Assembly (NCBI GenBank): GCA_938017515.1
Contig: CALIJJ010000127.1
Location: 1-42,022, forward strand
Source of the DNA: an uncultured Pseudanabaenaceae cyanobacterium
Lineage (GTDB): Bacteria > Cyanobacteriota > Cyanobacteriia > PCC-9006 > JAAUQQ01
Reading direction: 5' to 3'
Length of the DNA: 42,022 bases
This document shows positions 7,672 to 19,720 of this stretch, piece by piece. Position numbers and translations under genes: made by a program. Numbering within the stretch: the first letter of the stretch is position 1; each line of letters opens with the position of its first letter. A model generated the notes under the pieces. The model was not told where the DNA came from, did no database searches, and saw only the letters and a program-made list of their open reading frames with translations.

Positions 7672-7827
7672 ATGAACTCCAATTCTTCTGCAGCCGGTAA
7701 CTATGGTGTTGTGCACAGCGGCAACGATATTGTTGTTGAACCCCATGGCCTCAATGGTGGTGTCGTTATGCTTTTGCTGGTCATGGTGGTGGGCTGTTCG
7801 GCGTTGTTACTCAAAACCAAGCACTAA
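7672..7827 (+). CDS. 51-aa single-TM protein, unknown
   Basis: An ORF ATG 7672 to TAA 7827, with AGAGG about 7 nt before the start. The first 30 residues are polar (MNSNSSAAGNYGVVHSGNDI). A C-terminal membrane helix follows (GGVVMLLLVMVVGCSALLL), ending in the basic tail KTKH. The layout, N-terminus out of the membrane and a helix at the end, is that of small subunits of photosynthetic or respiratory complexes. I do not recognise it as any named Psb, Psa, Pet or Ndh subunit. It converges on the Fd-GOGAT gene. Confidence 0.6.
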   Translation: MNSNSSAAGNYGVVHSGNDIVVEPHGLNGGVVMLLLVMVVGCSALLLKTKH

Positions 7828-7860
7828 TCATCAGTGCGTTCAGCTACTAAGAATTGCTCG

Positions 7861-7888
7861 CTAAAAATCGGCCACTAAAAATCGGCCA
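7861..7888. repeat. 14-bp perfect tandem duplication
   Basis: The unit ctaaaaatcggcca is present twice, followed by ctaaaa of a third copy that runs into the A-run of the Fd-GOGAT terminator. Confidence 0.95.
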
Positions 7889-7890
7889 CT

Positions 7891-7925
7891 AAAAAAAATC
7901 GGGATGAGCCTGGGCCCATCCCGAT
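7891..7925 (-). terminator. rho-independent terminator of the Fd-GOGAT gene
   Basis: On the minus strand a 9-bp stem (ATCGGGATG / CATCCCGAT, 7898-7906 with 7917-7925) is followed by a run of eight T. It begins about 45 nt past the stop at 7969. Confidence 0.9.
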
Positions 7926-7968
7926 CGCAATTAACTTAGGGGTTTAAGTTCGAGCTTCAAGTCAGTCC

Positions 7969-10900
7969 CTAAGCTGAAGCCATGACCTTTTCAGCCTCCA
8001 CGCTGGCCAAGGCTGACTCTGCTTCCGAAGGCGGCACGACCTGCCAGAACTGAGGGAGGTACTCAGCCCAATTTGCAAGAATTTGCTTCGCCTTTGGACT
8101 GCCTGTCTGCTCCGCATGTTGCTCAAGCAAATGCTTGAGTTGCTCCTCTCCGGCTTTGGTGAGCACCCGCTGAACCTTGACGATCTCAGGATTGACCTTG
8201 GTTTGGAAGCTGCCGTCCTCATCGAGGAAGTACGCCAAACCACCCGTCATACCAGCACCGACGTTGCGCCCCACCCGGCCGAGGACGACGATGGTACCGC
8301 CCGTCATGTATTCACAACAGTGATCGCCAGTTCCTTCTACAACTGCCTGTCCCTTGGAGTTCCGCACCGCAAAACGTTCGCCAGCGCGGCCATTGGCCAG
8401 TAGCATACCGCCCGTTGCCCCGTAGAGGCAGGTGTTGCCGATGATGACATTGTCGGCGGCGGTGTAGCCTGCATCGCTATAGGGTTTGATGACGATCGTG
8501 CCGCCGTTCATGCCCTTGCCAACGTAGTCATTGGATTCGCCCACTAGGGTTGTGGTGACACCTGCGATGTGGAATGCACCGAAGCTCTGCCCCGCAGCCC
8601 CTTCATAGGTGAGGTTGAGCTGGCCTTCGAAGCCGAGGTTGCCATAGCGTTTGGCGATCGCCCCCGAAACCCGAGCCCCCACACTCCGATCCGTATTGAC
8701 CAGCTTGAACGTCTTCGACACCTCAGTTTGGGTGTCGATCGCCGCTTTAATCTCAGCATCCGCCAGAATCTCATCATCCAGCACCGGACCATTGGTGTTG
8801 ATTTCACCGTGCTCCAGCCAGGCGCGATCGTTCTTGGTGTCAGGCATGTGCGTCGTCAAGCAATCCAAGTTCAGCATGGCGGTCTTGGTCAGCTCCACAT
8901 CGCCCCGTAGCTTCAGCAGATCAGCGCGACCCACCAGCTCACTCAGGCTGCGGAAGCCCAGCGTTGCCATAATCTGGCGAACTTCTTCCGCAATAAAGTA
9001 GAAGAAATTGACCACATGCTCAGGGATGCCGGGGAAGCGTTTGCGCAGGTCTTCACGCTGAGTTGCGACACCAACAGGGCAGGAGTTCATGTGGCAGACG
9101 CGGGCCATAATACAGCCTTCGGAGATCATGGCGATGGAGCCAAAGCCATATTCCTCTGCCCCCATGAGTGCGCCCATGATGACGTCCCAGCCGGTTTTGA
9201 AACCACCGTCAACGCGCAGCAGGACGCGATCGCGCAATCCATTCTCCATCAGCACCCGATGCACCTCCGTCAGGCCCAGTTCCCAAGGACCCCCTGCATG
9301 CTTAATCGAGCTGAGGGGCGATGCGCCGGTACCCCCGTCGTGACCAGAGATTTGGATGATGTCGGCGTTGGCCTTGGCCACACCTGCGGCAATGGTTCCA
9401 ATCCCAATCTCAGAGACGAGCTTCACGGACACGCCCGCTTGGGGATTGATTTGATGCAGGTCGTAAATCAGCTGTGCCAAATCCTCGATCGAGTAGATGT
9501 CGTGGTGGGGCGGTGGCGAAATCAGCGTCACACCAGGCTTAGAATTGCGGAGCTTGGCGATGTACTCACTCACCTTGATGCCAGGAAGCTGACCCCCTTC
9601 ACCGGGCTTTGCCCCCTGGGCCACCTTAATTTCGAGCTGTCTGGCATTCATCAGATACTCGGGCGTGACGCCGAAGCGACCCGATGCAATCTGCTTAATG
9701 GCCGAGCTGGCGGTGTCGCCATTCTTAAGACCGTTGAGGTGGGGAAGGATTTTGGAGTGCCCCTCGCTGTCCACATCATCCAGTACCTTAAAACGGACTA
9801 AATCCTCGCCCCCCTCACCGGAGTTGGACTTGCCCCCCAGGCGGTTCATGGCAATACCCAGCACCTCGTGGGCTTCACGCGATAGCGAGCCGAGGGACAT
9901 GCCGCCCGTGCAGAAACGCTTGACGATTTCCGAGGCGGGCTGAACCTCGTCTAAAGGGACGGCGGGGCCGTTACTGGCAAACTCCAACAGGTCACGGAGT
10001 GCGGTGGGTGTCCGGCGAGCTTGGAACTGCTTGTAAATGTCGTAGTGGTCAGCTTTGTCTGGTTCCCGAATGGCCTTATGTAGTGCCTTGGCCATGGGAC
10101 CGGAGTTCATGTGATACTCGCCGCCCTTCTTGTATTTGACGAAGCCGTAGTCCGCCAATCTCTTGCCACCCAGCTCGGGAAAAGCCTGGTCGTGGAAGGT
10201 GCAGGTTTCCTGGGCTAGGTCTGCAATGGAGAGACCGCCAAGGCGAGAGGTTGTGCCCTTGAAGCCGAGATTGAGCAGATCCGCGCCGATGCCGATCGCC
10301 TCAAAAATCTGTGCTGCCTGGTAGCTGGCCAAGAGCGAAATGCCCATCTTCGAGAGAATCTTTAGCAGACCCGCCTCGATGGATTTCTTGAAGTTGAACT
10401 GCGCCCCTTCCAGCGTGGCAATGTTCAGATCGCCCTTTTGTAGTTTGGTTTGAACCTTCTTGCTGCGCCACCAGTGGCGGATATTTTCAAAGGCAAGATA
10501 CGGGCAAATGGCGCTGGCACCGTAACCGACTAAGCAAGCAAAGTGGTGCGTGCTCCAGCACTGGGCGGTTTCCACCACAATGGAAGCTCGCATCCGTAAT
10601 CCCTGTTGGATGAGATGGTGGTGGACTGCGCCGACGGCAAGGAGGGGGGGGATGTAGGTGGTTTCGAGATTGACGCTGGTTTGTCCGTCAGACAGACCGC
10701 GATCGCTCAGAATCAAAATCTCCTGACCCGCATTGACCGCGGCCTCCGCTGCGGCACATAGCTTCTCCACCGCCGCTTTCAATCCCCCAGGACCATCGGC
10801 GAGGGGATAGGTTGTTGCTAAATTTTCTACCGCAAATCCGGAGGTGCGAATCTGCTCAATCTCCATATCGTTCAGCACCGGAGACTCAAGCTTGAGCTGC

Positions 10901-12621
10901 AGTGCATCTTCTGCACCCACTTCCAGGAGATTGCGACGCTTACCCAGGGTCATCTCCAGACCCATGACCAGCTTTTCGCGCAGGGGGTCAATGGGTGGGT
11001 TTGTCACCTGGGCAAAGCGCTGCTTGAAATAGTCGTAGAGTAGGCGAGGCCGGGTGGACAGCACTGCTAGGGGAATATCGTCCCCCATGCAGAACGTTGG
11101 CTCCTTGCCCATCTCGGCCATGGAATTAATCACCATGTCCACGTCTTCCAACGTGTAACCGAAGGCGGTTTGCAGATGTAAGAGTTCCTGGGCATCAAGC
11201 AGGCAGTCTTCACCGAAGGGCTGAGCAGTCACCGTTTTGCGGCCCGCCTTGAGCCACTCGCCGTAGGGCTTGGCTGCGGCAATTTCTTCTTTGATTTCCC
11301 AGTTGCGCAGGATCCTGCAATTCTCTAGGTCAAAGCCAATCATCTGACCGGGACCGAGACGACCCTTCTCGATGATTTCTGAGTTGGGCAAATCAACCAC
11401 ACCGGCTTCGGAGCCGAGGGAGATGTAGCCGTCCTTGGTAATGCTGTAGCGAGCGGGGCGAAGTCCGTTGCGATCGAGGCTTGCACCCACGATCTTGCCG
11501 TCACTGAAGGCTAGCAGAGCCGGACCATCCCAGGGCTCCTGCAATCCGCTGTGGAACTCGTAGAAGTCCGTGATTTCGGGATACTTGGCTAGGTCGGGCT
11601 GATTGTTGTATGCCTCAGGTACCAGAATCATCAGCGATTCAACCGGAGTGCGGCCCGTGCGCACCAGCAGTTCGAAGGAGTTATCTAGGTTGGCAGAGTC
11701 GCTGTTGTCAGGGTTGACGATGGGGATGAGTTCGGAGATGCGATCGCCCCAAATCTCATGGCTCAAATCCGCCTGCCGCGCCCGCATCCAGTTGATATTG
11801 CCGAGCTGGGTATTAATTTCACCGTTGTGACCCAGCAAGCGCATTGGCTGTGCCAGGGGCCACTTGGGCATCGTGTTGGTGCTGAAGCGACGGTGATAAA
11901 CCGCAAAGGGACTAACGAAGGCGGGGTTCTTCAGATCGAGATAGAACTCACCCAGCACCTCGGAGCGCACCATGCCCTTGTAGATGATCGTGCGGTTGGA
12001 GAGGGAGCAGAAGTAAAAATCTTGCAGGAAGTTCTCGCAGCCTTCAGCGGGGCAGCGCTCGCGGGCAGCCTTTTCAATATGCTTACGCAGCTGATAGAGA
12101 GAACGCTCCAGCTCATCCCCCGCCACATTGAGGGCCGAGGCATCCACAATCACCTGCTCGATGTGGGGCAAATTCTCCTTTGCCTGAATGCCCAGGACCT
12201 CGGGATTGACTGGCACATCGCGCCAGCCCACTAAGGTCATACCCAGTGCCTTGATTTCGTCCTCAACAATCTCTCGGGCCAAGGCATCCGCCGCATTATC
12301 CTGGGGCAAGAACACCATGCCCACACCCGTGGTGGTCGGATTGGTCGCATTTAGTAATGCCCAAGGAATGGCCGTCATAATTCCAGCGCCGTCACCGGAG
12401 TCCTTGTCAGCACTACAGCCCCCGCGATGCTCCATGCAAGCCAGGGCAATCAGTGTCTTCTCAATGAGGTCATGACTGGCCTCAGCCTTTTGATGGGCAA
12501 TAAAGCCCACACCGCAGGCATCCCGCTCTTCCACCAGCCAACGCTGTCCGCCGTAACCCACGCTGGAGTCAATGGTGGACGATTGATGAACCCGAGGACT
12601 ATTCATTCTTTTTCTGACCAT
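7969..12621 (-). CDS. glsF: ferredoxin-dependent glutamate synthase
   Basis: Makes two glutamates from glutamine and 2-oxoglutarate with electrons from reduced ferredoxin, the main ammonium-assimilation step with GlnA. The product is 1550 residues. A 35-residue propeptide precedes Cys36 ([11 protein letters not shown]), the N-terminal nucleophile of the glutaminase domain. The FMN-binding synthase domain is about residues 840-1230. Cys1170, Cys1176 and Cys1181 ([12 protein letters not shown]) hold the [3Fe-4S] cluster, and a glycine-rich beta-helix domain ends the protein. Segments such as [14 protein letters not shown] and [19 protein letters not shown] match, from memory, the Synechocystis Fd enzyme rather than NADH-type GltB. 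No gltD is adjacent, which also favours the ferredoxin type. An internal Met6 is an alternative start. Confidence 0.95.
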   Translation of the reverse strand: MVRKRMNSPRVHQSSTIDSSVGYGGQRWLVEERDACGVGFIAHQKAEASHDLIEKTLIALACMEHRGGCSADKDSGDGAGIMTAIPWALLNATNPTTTGVGMVFLPQDNAADALAREIVEDEIKALGMTLVGWRDVPVNPEVLGIQAKENLPHIEQVIVDASALNVAGDELERSLYQLRKHIEKAARERCPAEGCENFLQDFYFCSLSNRTIIYKGMVRSEVLGEFYLDLKNPAFVSPFAVYHRRFSTNTMPKWPLAQPMRLLGHNGEINTQLGNINWMRARQADLSHEIWGDRISELIPIVNPDNSDSANLDNSFELLVRTGRTPVESLMILVPEAYNNQPDLAKYPEITDFYEFHSGLQEPWDGPALLAFSDGKIVGASLDRNGLRPARYSITKDGYISLGSEAGVVDLPNSEIIEKGRLGPGQMIGFDLENCRILRNWEIKEEIAAAKPYGEWLKAGRKTVTAQPFGEDCLLDAQELLHLQTAFGYTLEDVDMVINSMAEMGKEPTFCMGDDIPLAVLSTRPRLLYDYFKQRFAQVTNPPIDPLREKLVMGLEMTLGKRRNLLEVGAEDALQLKLESPVLNDMEIEQIRTSGFAVENLATTYPLADGPGGLKAAVEKLCAAAEAAVNAGQEILILSDRGLSDGQTSVNLETTYIPPLLAVGAVHHHLIQQGLRMRASIVVETAQCWSTHHFACLVGYGASAICPYLAFENIRHWWRSKKVQTKLQKGDLNIATLEGAQFNFKKSIEAGLLKILSKMGISLLASYQAAQIFEAIGIGADLLNLGFKGTTSRLGGLSIADLAQETCTFHDQAFPELGGKRLADYGFVKYKKGGEYHMNSGPMAKALHKAIREPDKADHYDIYKQFQARRTPTALRDLLEFASNGPAVPLDEVQPASEIVKRFCTGGMSLGSLSREAHEVLGIAMNRLGGKSNSGEGGEDLVRFKVLDDVDSEGHSKILPHLNGLKNGDTASSAIKQIASGRFGVTPEYLMNARQLEIKVAQGAKPGEGGQLPGIKVSEYIAKLRNSKPGVTLISPPPHHDIYSIEDLAQLIYDLHQINPQAGVSVKLVSEIGIGTIAAGVAKANADIIQISGHDGGTGASPLSSIKHAGGPWELGLTEVHRVLMENGLRDRVLLRVDGGFKTGWDVIMGALMGAEEYGFGSIAMISEGCIMARVCHMNSCPVGVATQREDLRKRFPGIPEHVVNFFYFIAEEVRQIMATLGFRSLSELVGRADLLKLRGDVELTKTAMLNLDCLTTHMPDTKNDRAWLEHGEINTNGPVLDDEILADAEIKAAIDTQTEVSKTFKLVNTDRSVGARVSGAIAKRYGNLGFEGQLNLTYEGAAGQSFGAFHIAGVTTTLVGESNDYVGKGMNGGTIVIKPYSDAGYTAADNVIIGNTCLYGATGGMLLANGRAGERFAVRNSKGQAVVEGTGDHCCEYMTGGTIVVLGRVGRNVGAGMTGGLAYFLDEDGSFQTKVNPEIVKVQRVLTKAGEEQLKHLLEQHAEQTGSPKAKQILANWAEYLPQFWQVVPPSEAESALASVEAEKVMASA

Positions 12622-13271
12622 GAGGTGGGGTGAACAGGGAGGAAAACGAGGAGACCCATAATGCCCTTACATCTTTCTTAAGATTGAAGGGCACTGCTCG
12701 AAATCGCGGCTATACTCGGCGAAATCGGGGCCAATTCTGTATACCATCTAGCAAAAACAAGACTTCCAACGCGAGAAAACGCCAGATCTTGTTCTTGGGA
12801 TACTCCTATCGATGACTGCTGCAACGTTCCATTCGAAGCCGTTGCCTGGGCGAGCTGCCAACCACTGAAATTGGGCTGCCTGTTGCAGTTGTTTAACTTA
12901 CTTCACAAAAGGATGGCGAGTAATTAAGGATCATATCCAAATCTACTTCGTCTGACAATCCTGGAAACTACTCCCAGCAAACTGTTTGCCGCTGACTATC
13001 TATACTTCGGTGGTCAAGGATTGTTCCGATGAAGGATGACTATCCTCCATCAATCCAGATTCGTTCTTTCATAAATGTTTGCCGTGAACTTTTGCCCTGA
13101 TGTTCCGTCAGTGCCTTAAGCGGAGCAATACCGTGTTTGGAGCGCTCCGCTGGACGCTTTTTTGGGGTGAAGGCCCCACGTTTTAGCTTTGCCTCGGCCC
13201 CATGGAATCATGCCAAGCTCTTCGCTACAGTGGCAGCGCCTGCAGAATTCGACTGACTCACCACGGACAAG
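12622..13271. other. divergent intergenic region
   Basis: This 650-bp spacer lies between Fd-GOGAT and the glycosidase. The minus-strand promoter of the glutamate synthase should be here. I looked for an NtcA site (GTA-N8-TAC) and saw none. At 13119-13151 a hairpin AGCGGAGC / GCTCCGCT contains the 10-bp palindrome ggagcgctcc, and a T6 run starts 6 nt later. It is terminator-like but not canonical. Confidence 0.45.
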
Positions 13272-14951
13272 ATGGCTATGATGCGCTTTGGTTTGGGATT
13301 GATGTCTGCCGTGTTGGCGACGATTTGGGCCAATGTTTGGTCGATGGCTGGGGCGGTCACTCCCGCGATCGCCTCGCAGCAGCCAGCGTGGCAAGGCTCC
13401 CAACTCAAGGCTCAAAAAACAAATAATCGGCCTTCCGGCCCACTGAAATATTCCCAAGCAACTCCGGGAAACGAGCGTCGTGGCCAGAAGATGATCGTCA
13501 ATGGTATCCGAGTCACCATGCCTTGGATTCAATGGCAAGGAAACAGGCAAGGAAACAAATCTTCGGATCCACCGACCTTGGCTATCAGTGACGTGGGTCT
13601 GCGCCAGTTGGGTGGCATTGATCTACTCAATACAGAGGAGCCGGAGCGGCAGCCTATTCTGTGGCGCAATACTCCGCTCCAGGAAAATGGACAGTTCATT
13701 GAGTTACCGGCCCGTTTAACGGGACAGTACCGATATCTAGACCTGCAACCTTTGATCAATGAGGCTGGCTGGCTTGTCGCTTTAGAAGGCGATACGCTGC
13801 GAATTCAGACCCGCTCGATTCTGCAAATTTCCAATCTGCTGCTGGGTCGAACGCTGGGGAATGTCTTTGGCCCCCATGACATTGCTTGGGCCGATGGTAT
13901 TCGCTGGAAACAGGATTATGTTCGGGTCGGTGGCGCTGAATTCCCCGTGACACAGCTCCGCCTCGACCTCAAGCAAACGGGATTACGTTTGCAGCCGGTT
14001 TGGCCTCAAGGTGATGGTTTGGTCGGAATTTCCCGCCTGGGTCCAACCTTGGAAGGGCGGGCTGCGATCGCCGGTATCAACGGTGGATTTTTTAACCGAA
14101 ACAATAAAACTCCTCTCGGAGCCCTGCGTAGCCAAGGAGACTGGATTTCTGGACCGATTCTCAATCGAGGGGCGATGGGATGGAATGAGGCCGGACAGGT
14201 TGTCATGGATCGTCTTACCCTGACCGAAACCCTCCGCACCCCCACAGATACCTTTGAAAGCATTGCCCTGAACAGCGGCTATCTCAAGGCCGGTTTCTCT
14301 CGCTACACTGCGGCTTGGGGCTCAACATACATTCCCCTGACGGACAACGAAGTCCTGCTCTATGTCCAAACGGAATCTCGCCAGAACCACCCATCACAAT
14401 CCAGCGTTCCCCTGCGTGGCAAGGTCGTCCAGCAAATGGTGACTGGTAAAGCGGGGATTGGTTCGTTTCCCTTGGCTTTGTCTGAGGGAAAGCCGGGGTA
14501 TGTCTTGGTTGCACGGTCTAATCGTTCTGGAGCGGCAAAATTACCCGTTGGAACCTCCGTTGAGCTGTCTCGCCGCTGGTCTTCCTCGGGATTAGAGCGA
14601 TCGCCCCATATCGTCGGGGCAGGACCACTCCTCCTCCAAAATCGCCGCATTGTTTTGGATGCTAAAGCTGAAGGATTCAGCACTGCTTTTATTCGTGAAC
14701 AGGCGCCTCGCAGTGCGGCCGTTGTTTTTGGCGATGGTTCTCTGTCTCTGGTGACTGTCCATGAACGAGTCGGGGGGAGAGGCCCCACCTTGGTCGAACT
14801 CGCGCGCTTGCTTCAGTCCCTAGGTGCTGTCCAGGCTCTCAATTTAGATGGGGGCAGCTCCACACAGCTCCTGCTCGGCGGACAAATGCTGAACCGACCC
14901 CCTCGCTCCGCGGCGCGAGTACACAGCGGCATTGGATTGTTTTTACGGTGA
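13272..14951 (+). CDS. exported phosphodiester glycosidase (NAGPA-like domain)
   Basis: A 559-residue protein. Residues 1-35 form a signal peptide (MMRFGLGLMSAVLATIWANV). The middle (about 75-185) resembles the stalk seen in cyanobacterial members and has PWIQWQ and LPARL segments. From about residue 250 the NAGPA/DUF2233 domain begins (AAIAGINGGFFN), including ALNSGYLKAGFS and the conserved NLDGGSSTQLLLGG at about 522. Family members include the uncovering enzyme that removes GlcNAc from phosphodiesters, and bacterial exopolysaccharide-related proteins. The likely place of action is periplasm or envelope. Residues around 88-95 carry a perfect 12-bp tandem duplication (GKETGKET-like frame shadow; in frame QGNRQGNK). 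ATG 13272 follows GGA; ATG 13278 is possible. Confidence 0.85.
   Translation: MAMMRFGLGLMSAVLATIWANVWSMAGAVTPAIASQQPAWQGSQLKAQKTNNRPSGPLKYSQATPGNERRGQKMIVNGIRVTMPWIQWQGNRQGNKSSDPPTLAISDVGLRQLGGIDLLNTEEPERQPILWRNTPLQENGQFIELPARLTGQYRYLDLQPLINEAGWLVALEGDTLRIQTRSILQISNLLLGRTLGNVFGPHDIAWADGIRWKQDYVRVGGAEFPVTQLRLDLKQTGLRLQPVWPQGDGLVGISRLGPTLEGRAAIAGINGGFFNRNNKTPLGALRSQGDWISGPILNRGAMGWNEAGQVVMDRLTLTETLRTPTDTFESIALNSGYLKAGFSRYTAAWGSTYIPLTDNEVLLYVQTESRQNHPSQSSVPLRGKVVQQMVTGKAGIGSFPLALSEGKPGYVLVARSNRSGAAKLPVGTSVELSRRWSSSGLERSPHIVGAGPLLLQNRRIVLDAKAEGFSTAFIREQAPRSAAVVFGDGSLSLVTVHERVGGRGPTLVELARLLQSLGAVQALNLDGGSSTQLLLGGQMLNRPPRSAARVHSGIGLFLR
13534..13557. repeat. 12-bp perfect tandem duplication in the glycosidase gene
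   Basis: The unit ggcaaggaaaca occurs at 13534-13545 and 13546-13557 and gives QGN-R/K repeats in a loop. Confidence 0.95.
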
Positions 14952-15439
14952 CTGGGGTTACCGTTTGAGAAGGGAGTCAAGTGATAGGTTTTCTGCAAAG
15001 GATCTTGCGAAACATAAACTTTCCTTGCCCTCAAACCATCCGCTTCTTCCATCCCTCAATCTTCGCAAACCTTGGCTGCTAGGGATTTACCCGTCATCAT
15101 TCACCGCTCATTCAGACGGACTTGAATTAAGTCTATCTGAAGGATTTCAGAGGTCTGAGTGAAGACTTGCTGTCCACTGTTCATTCCATTGGAGCATCGG
15201 GTAACAATAACCCCGGAAGAGAAATCCCTTGGAAGAAATCGTGAGAGTGGCAATGTTCAAATCATTGATTTTGTCTCTCTTCAAAAATTTCCGCAATACG
15301 CAGTGGTGCCTCGGTATCGCAAAGTATCGCAATAAACAAACGGCCGCCCCTGCTCCCTGACGACTCAACTGACAACGAGCGTCTGCTTCTCTTTACCGAT
15401 TGTTCTCATCAATTTCGAAATTTCGAAGGAGTCTATCTC
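14952..15439. other. intergenic region, no gene seen
   Basis: This 488-bp spacer lies between two plus-strand genes. It contains a 10-bp tandem duplication (gtatcgcaa, 15314-15333) and a small duplication atttcga near 15415. A strong ribosome binding site AAGGAG precedes the next gene by 10 nt. No RNA gene or clear terminator is visible. Confidence 0.5.
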
Positions 15440-15850
15440 GTGGTTCAAGCTCAACAAGTTCCTACCACACCGAACCTGGTTCTGCCCGCCGTTGCTCCGG
15501 GCACCATCGCTGCAACCGAGCTGCGCCCCTGGGGATCGTTCACGATTTTGGAAGAAGGCCGAGGCTACAAGATTAAGCGCATTGAAGTGAAGCCCGGACA
15601 CCGCCTCAGTCTTCAGATGCATCACCATCGTAGTGAGCACTGGATTGTCGTTTCCGGGACTGCTTTGGTGACCTGTGGCGACGAGGAAAAACTCCTGGGG
15701 AGTAACCAGTCCACCTATGTTCCAGCATGTACACCCCACCGCCTGGAGAATCCCGGTGTGCTGCCCCTTACCCTGATCGAAGTTCAGAACGGTGAGTACC
15801 TGGGCGAAGATGACATCGTTCGCTACCAGGATGATTACTCTCGCGAATAG
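15440..15850 (+). CDS. mannose-6-phosphate isomerase-like cupin protein
   Basis: A 136-residue single-domain cupin from GTG 15440. It matches the C-terminal isomerase domain of bifunctional ManC/AlgA proteins (type II phosphomannose isomerase): RPWGSFTILEEG, GYKIKRIEVKPGHRLSLQMHH, then HWIVVSGTA and YVPACTPHRLENPG. His61/His63, Glu66 and His100 should bind the metal. It would interconvert fructose 6-phosphate and mannose 6-phosphate, feeding GDP-mannose and envelope polysaccharides. The upstream NAGPA glycosidase also points to the envelope. The stand-alone domain lacks the GDP-mannose pyrophosphorylase half. Confidence 0.88.
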   Translation: MVQAQQVPTTPNLVLPAVAPGTIAATELRPWGSFTILEEGRGYKIKRIEVKPGHRLSLQMHHHRSEHWIVVSGTALVTCGDEEKLLGSNQSTYVPACTPHRLENPGVLPLTLIEVQNGEYLGEDDIVRYQDDYSRE

Positions 15851-15900
15851 GCTGAAAGCGAGTGCTGGGAGAAGTCTTAGCAATCATTCTCTATCCATTG

Positions 15901-15932
15901 AAATGGGTCGCCCTAGGCGACCCATTTTTTCG
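15901..15932 (+). terminator. rho-independent terminator after the cupin gene
   Basis: A 12-bp stem (aaatgggtcgcc 15901-15912 with 15916-15927), loop cta, ends in a T-run to 15930. Confidence 0.92.
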
Positions 15933-16038
15933 TTTCTTGGAGCGCTAATTCTTTTCTCTGTTTAACGTCCTATTGACGGACAAACTTTGCTATCATACTT
16001 CGGTTAATCTCTAAATACTGTATCGTACGAGCAATTAC

Positions 16039-16455
16039 GTGATTCAGCTAACTGCTGCTGCCCAATGCGAAATTCTTCGTCTAAGTCGGCGAGCGCAGCT
16101 GGATTCTCCTCATTTGCATCTGGGGATTGTTGCTGGCGGATGTTTGGAGCAGATGTATACCCTGGCGGTGAGGGCTATCGCACCCGAGGATAACGCTGTT
16201 TCATTTGACATCGTTGCTAGTGGCGTCCCGTCTTCCGAAGCATCAGTGAGCAGTGATCCGAGCGATGACTCTCAGGTACTTCGGCTTTCTGTGAGTTCAG
16301 ATGCGCGTGAGGCGTTAGAACGGTTGACCCTTGATTACAGCGAAGACCTCATGGGAGGAAACTTTCGCTTCGTCAATCCCAAGGCTTCAAAAACCTGTAG
16401 CTGTGGTCAGTCTTTCAGTACGGGCGAGGGCGAACCATCCGTTTCAGCTCCTTGA
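16039..16455 (+). CDS. IscA/HesB-family iron-sulphur protein
   Basis: A 138-residue A-type Fe-S carrier from GTG 16039. The three invariant cysteines are present: Cys35 ([12 protein letters not shown]), and Cys120 with Cys122 in the C-terminal [14 protein letters not shown]. These proteins receive or hold a [2Fe-2S]/[4Fe-4S] cluster and pass it to apo-enzymes. A Ser/Asp-rich insert at about 61-80 ([18 protein letters not shown]) makes it longer than usual IscA (about 110). It sits immediately upstream of the ribosomal str cluster, separated by 80 nt and a candidate promoter. Which client it serves is unknown. Confidence 0.9.
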   Translation: MIQLTAAAQCEILRLSRRAQLDSPHLHLGIVAGGCLEQMYTLAVRAIAPEDNAVSFDIVASGVPSSEASVSSDPSDDSQVLRLSVSSDAREALERLTLDYSEDLMGGNFRFVNPKASKTCSCGQSFSTGEGEPSVSAP

Positions 16456-16456
16456 A

Positions 16457-16486
16457 TTGACAGACGCTCCTGCCGTGCGCTACACA
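16457..16486 (+). promoter_or_regulatory. candidate sigma-70 promoter of the str ribosomal cluster
   Basis: TTGACA (16457-16462), an 18-nt spacer and TACACA (16481-16486) lie just after the IscA stop and about 50 nt before rpsL. The -35 box is perfect and the -10 box is moderate. Confidence 0.5.
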
Positions 16487-16535
16487 TAGAGATTGGAAAA
16501 TTGAGCAAAGAGCCCAGTCGTTTTCACCCTAAGCA

Positions 16536-16910
16536 ATGCCTACTATTCAGCAGCTCATCCGAGACGAGCGCAATACCCTTACGAAAAAGACCAAGTCCCC
16601 GGCTTTGAAGAGCTGTCCCCAGCGCCGTGGTGTGTGTACTCGCGTTTACACCACTACGCCTAAAAAGCCGAATTCCGCGCTACGTAAGGTTGCTCGTGTG
16701 CGCCTCACGTCTGGTTTTGAGGTGACTGCTTATATCCCTGGCATTGGTCACAATCTTCAGGAGCACTCCGTTGTCATGATCCGTGGCGGACGTGTGAAGG
16801 ACCTACCGGGTGTGCGCTATCACATCATTCGTGGAACTTTGGACACCGCTGGTGTGAAGGATCGCCGTCAAGCGCGCTCCAAGTATGGTGCGAAGAAGCC
16901 TAAGGATTAA
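16536..16910 (+). CDS. rpsL: 30S ribosomal protein S12
   Basis: The decoding-centre protein S12, 124 residues, full length. [11 protein letters not shown] holds the lysine linked to streptomycin response, here wild type. The second loop [12 protein letters not shown] contains the aspartate usually methylthiolated by RimO. The [11 protein letters not shown] segment is intact. It is the first gene of the str cluster rpsL-rpsG-fusA-tuf-rpsJ; the 154-nt gap to rpsG is wider than in most bacteria. Confidence 0.98.
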   Translation: MPTIQQLIRDERNTLTKKTKSPALKSCPQRRGVCTRVYTTTPKKPNSALRKVARVRLTSGFEVTAYIPGIGHNLQEHSVVMIRGGRVKDLPGVRYHIIRGTLDTAGVKDRRQARSKYGAKKPKD

Positions 16911-17064
16911 TCGTTTCTGTCTGGCGTCATTGGTCAGGCTGAATGATTTCATCTAGTGCTCTCATTGTCTGCGATGCTGTCTGTCGGGTTAGGTCACCTT
17001 TTCGATCTAGCTGTGGGCAGTTTCTGTTGTGAATTGATCGTTTAACCTTAGGAACCTGTTTGTT

Positions 17065-17535
17065 ATGTCCCGTCGTACTCGCGCACCAAAGCGTCCGATT
17101 ACTCCTGATCCCGTTTACGGAAGCCGTCTCGCTAGCATGATTGTTGCTCGCTTGATGAGCAGCGGTAAGCGCTCCGTGGCATTTGGCATTCTCTATGATG
17201 CCTTCAAGATTATTGAAGAGCGCACCGGCTCTGAGCCCGTTGAAACCTTTGAGACGGCTGTTCGCAACGCGACACCTTTGGTTGAGGTGCGTGCGCGTCG
17301 TGTCGGTGGTGCAACCTATCAGGTTCCTATGGAAGTCCGCTCCGAGCGTGGCACTGCTATGGCGCTGCGCTGGTTGGTTCAGTTCTCTCGCCAGCGCTCT
17401 GGTAAGACGATGGCCATGAAACTGGCCAATGAGCTGATGGATGCTGCGAACGAGACTGGAAATGCGATTCGTCGTCGTGAAGAGACACACCGCATGGCAG
17501 AAGCAAACAAAGCGTTCGCTCACTATCGTTATTAA
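17065..17535 (+). CDS. rpsG: 30S ribosomal protein S7
   Basis: S7 nucleates assembly of the 30S head and binds the 3' domain of 16S rRNA. The 156-residue sequence is typical ([54 protein letters not shown]). An AGGAA Shine-Dalgarno precedes ATG 17065. It is 36 nt upstream of fusA, consistent with one transcript. In many bacteria S7 represses its own operon by binding mRNA; whether the 154-nt rpsL-rpsG gap has such a site here is untested. Confidence 0.98.
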   Translation: MSRRTRAPKRPITPDPVYGSRLASMIVARLMSSGKRSVAFGILYDAFKIIEERTGSEPVETFETAVRNATPLVEVRARRVGGATYQVPMEVRSERGTAMALRWLVQFSRQRSGKTMAMKLANELMDAANETGNAIRRREETHRMAEANKAFAHYRY

Positions 17536-17571
17536 GGGTGTCCATAACCACTTGCAGCCCAGGAGGACGCC

Positions 17572-19695
<2,124 letters not shown>

Positions 19696-19720
19696 TTCAA
19701 GAGAAAGGAAAAAATAGCAA

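Noticed and set aside
7969..12621. NADH-dependent GltB instead of Fd-GOGAT
   Set aside because: The sequence follows the ferredoxin enzyme closely and no gltD neighbour exists.
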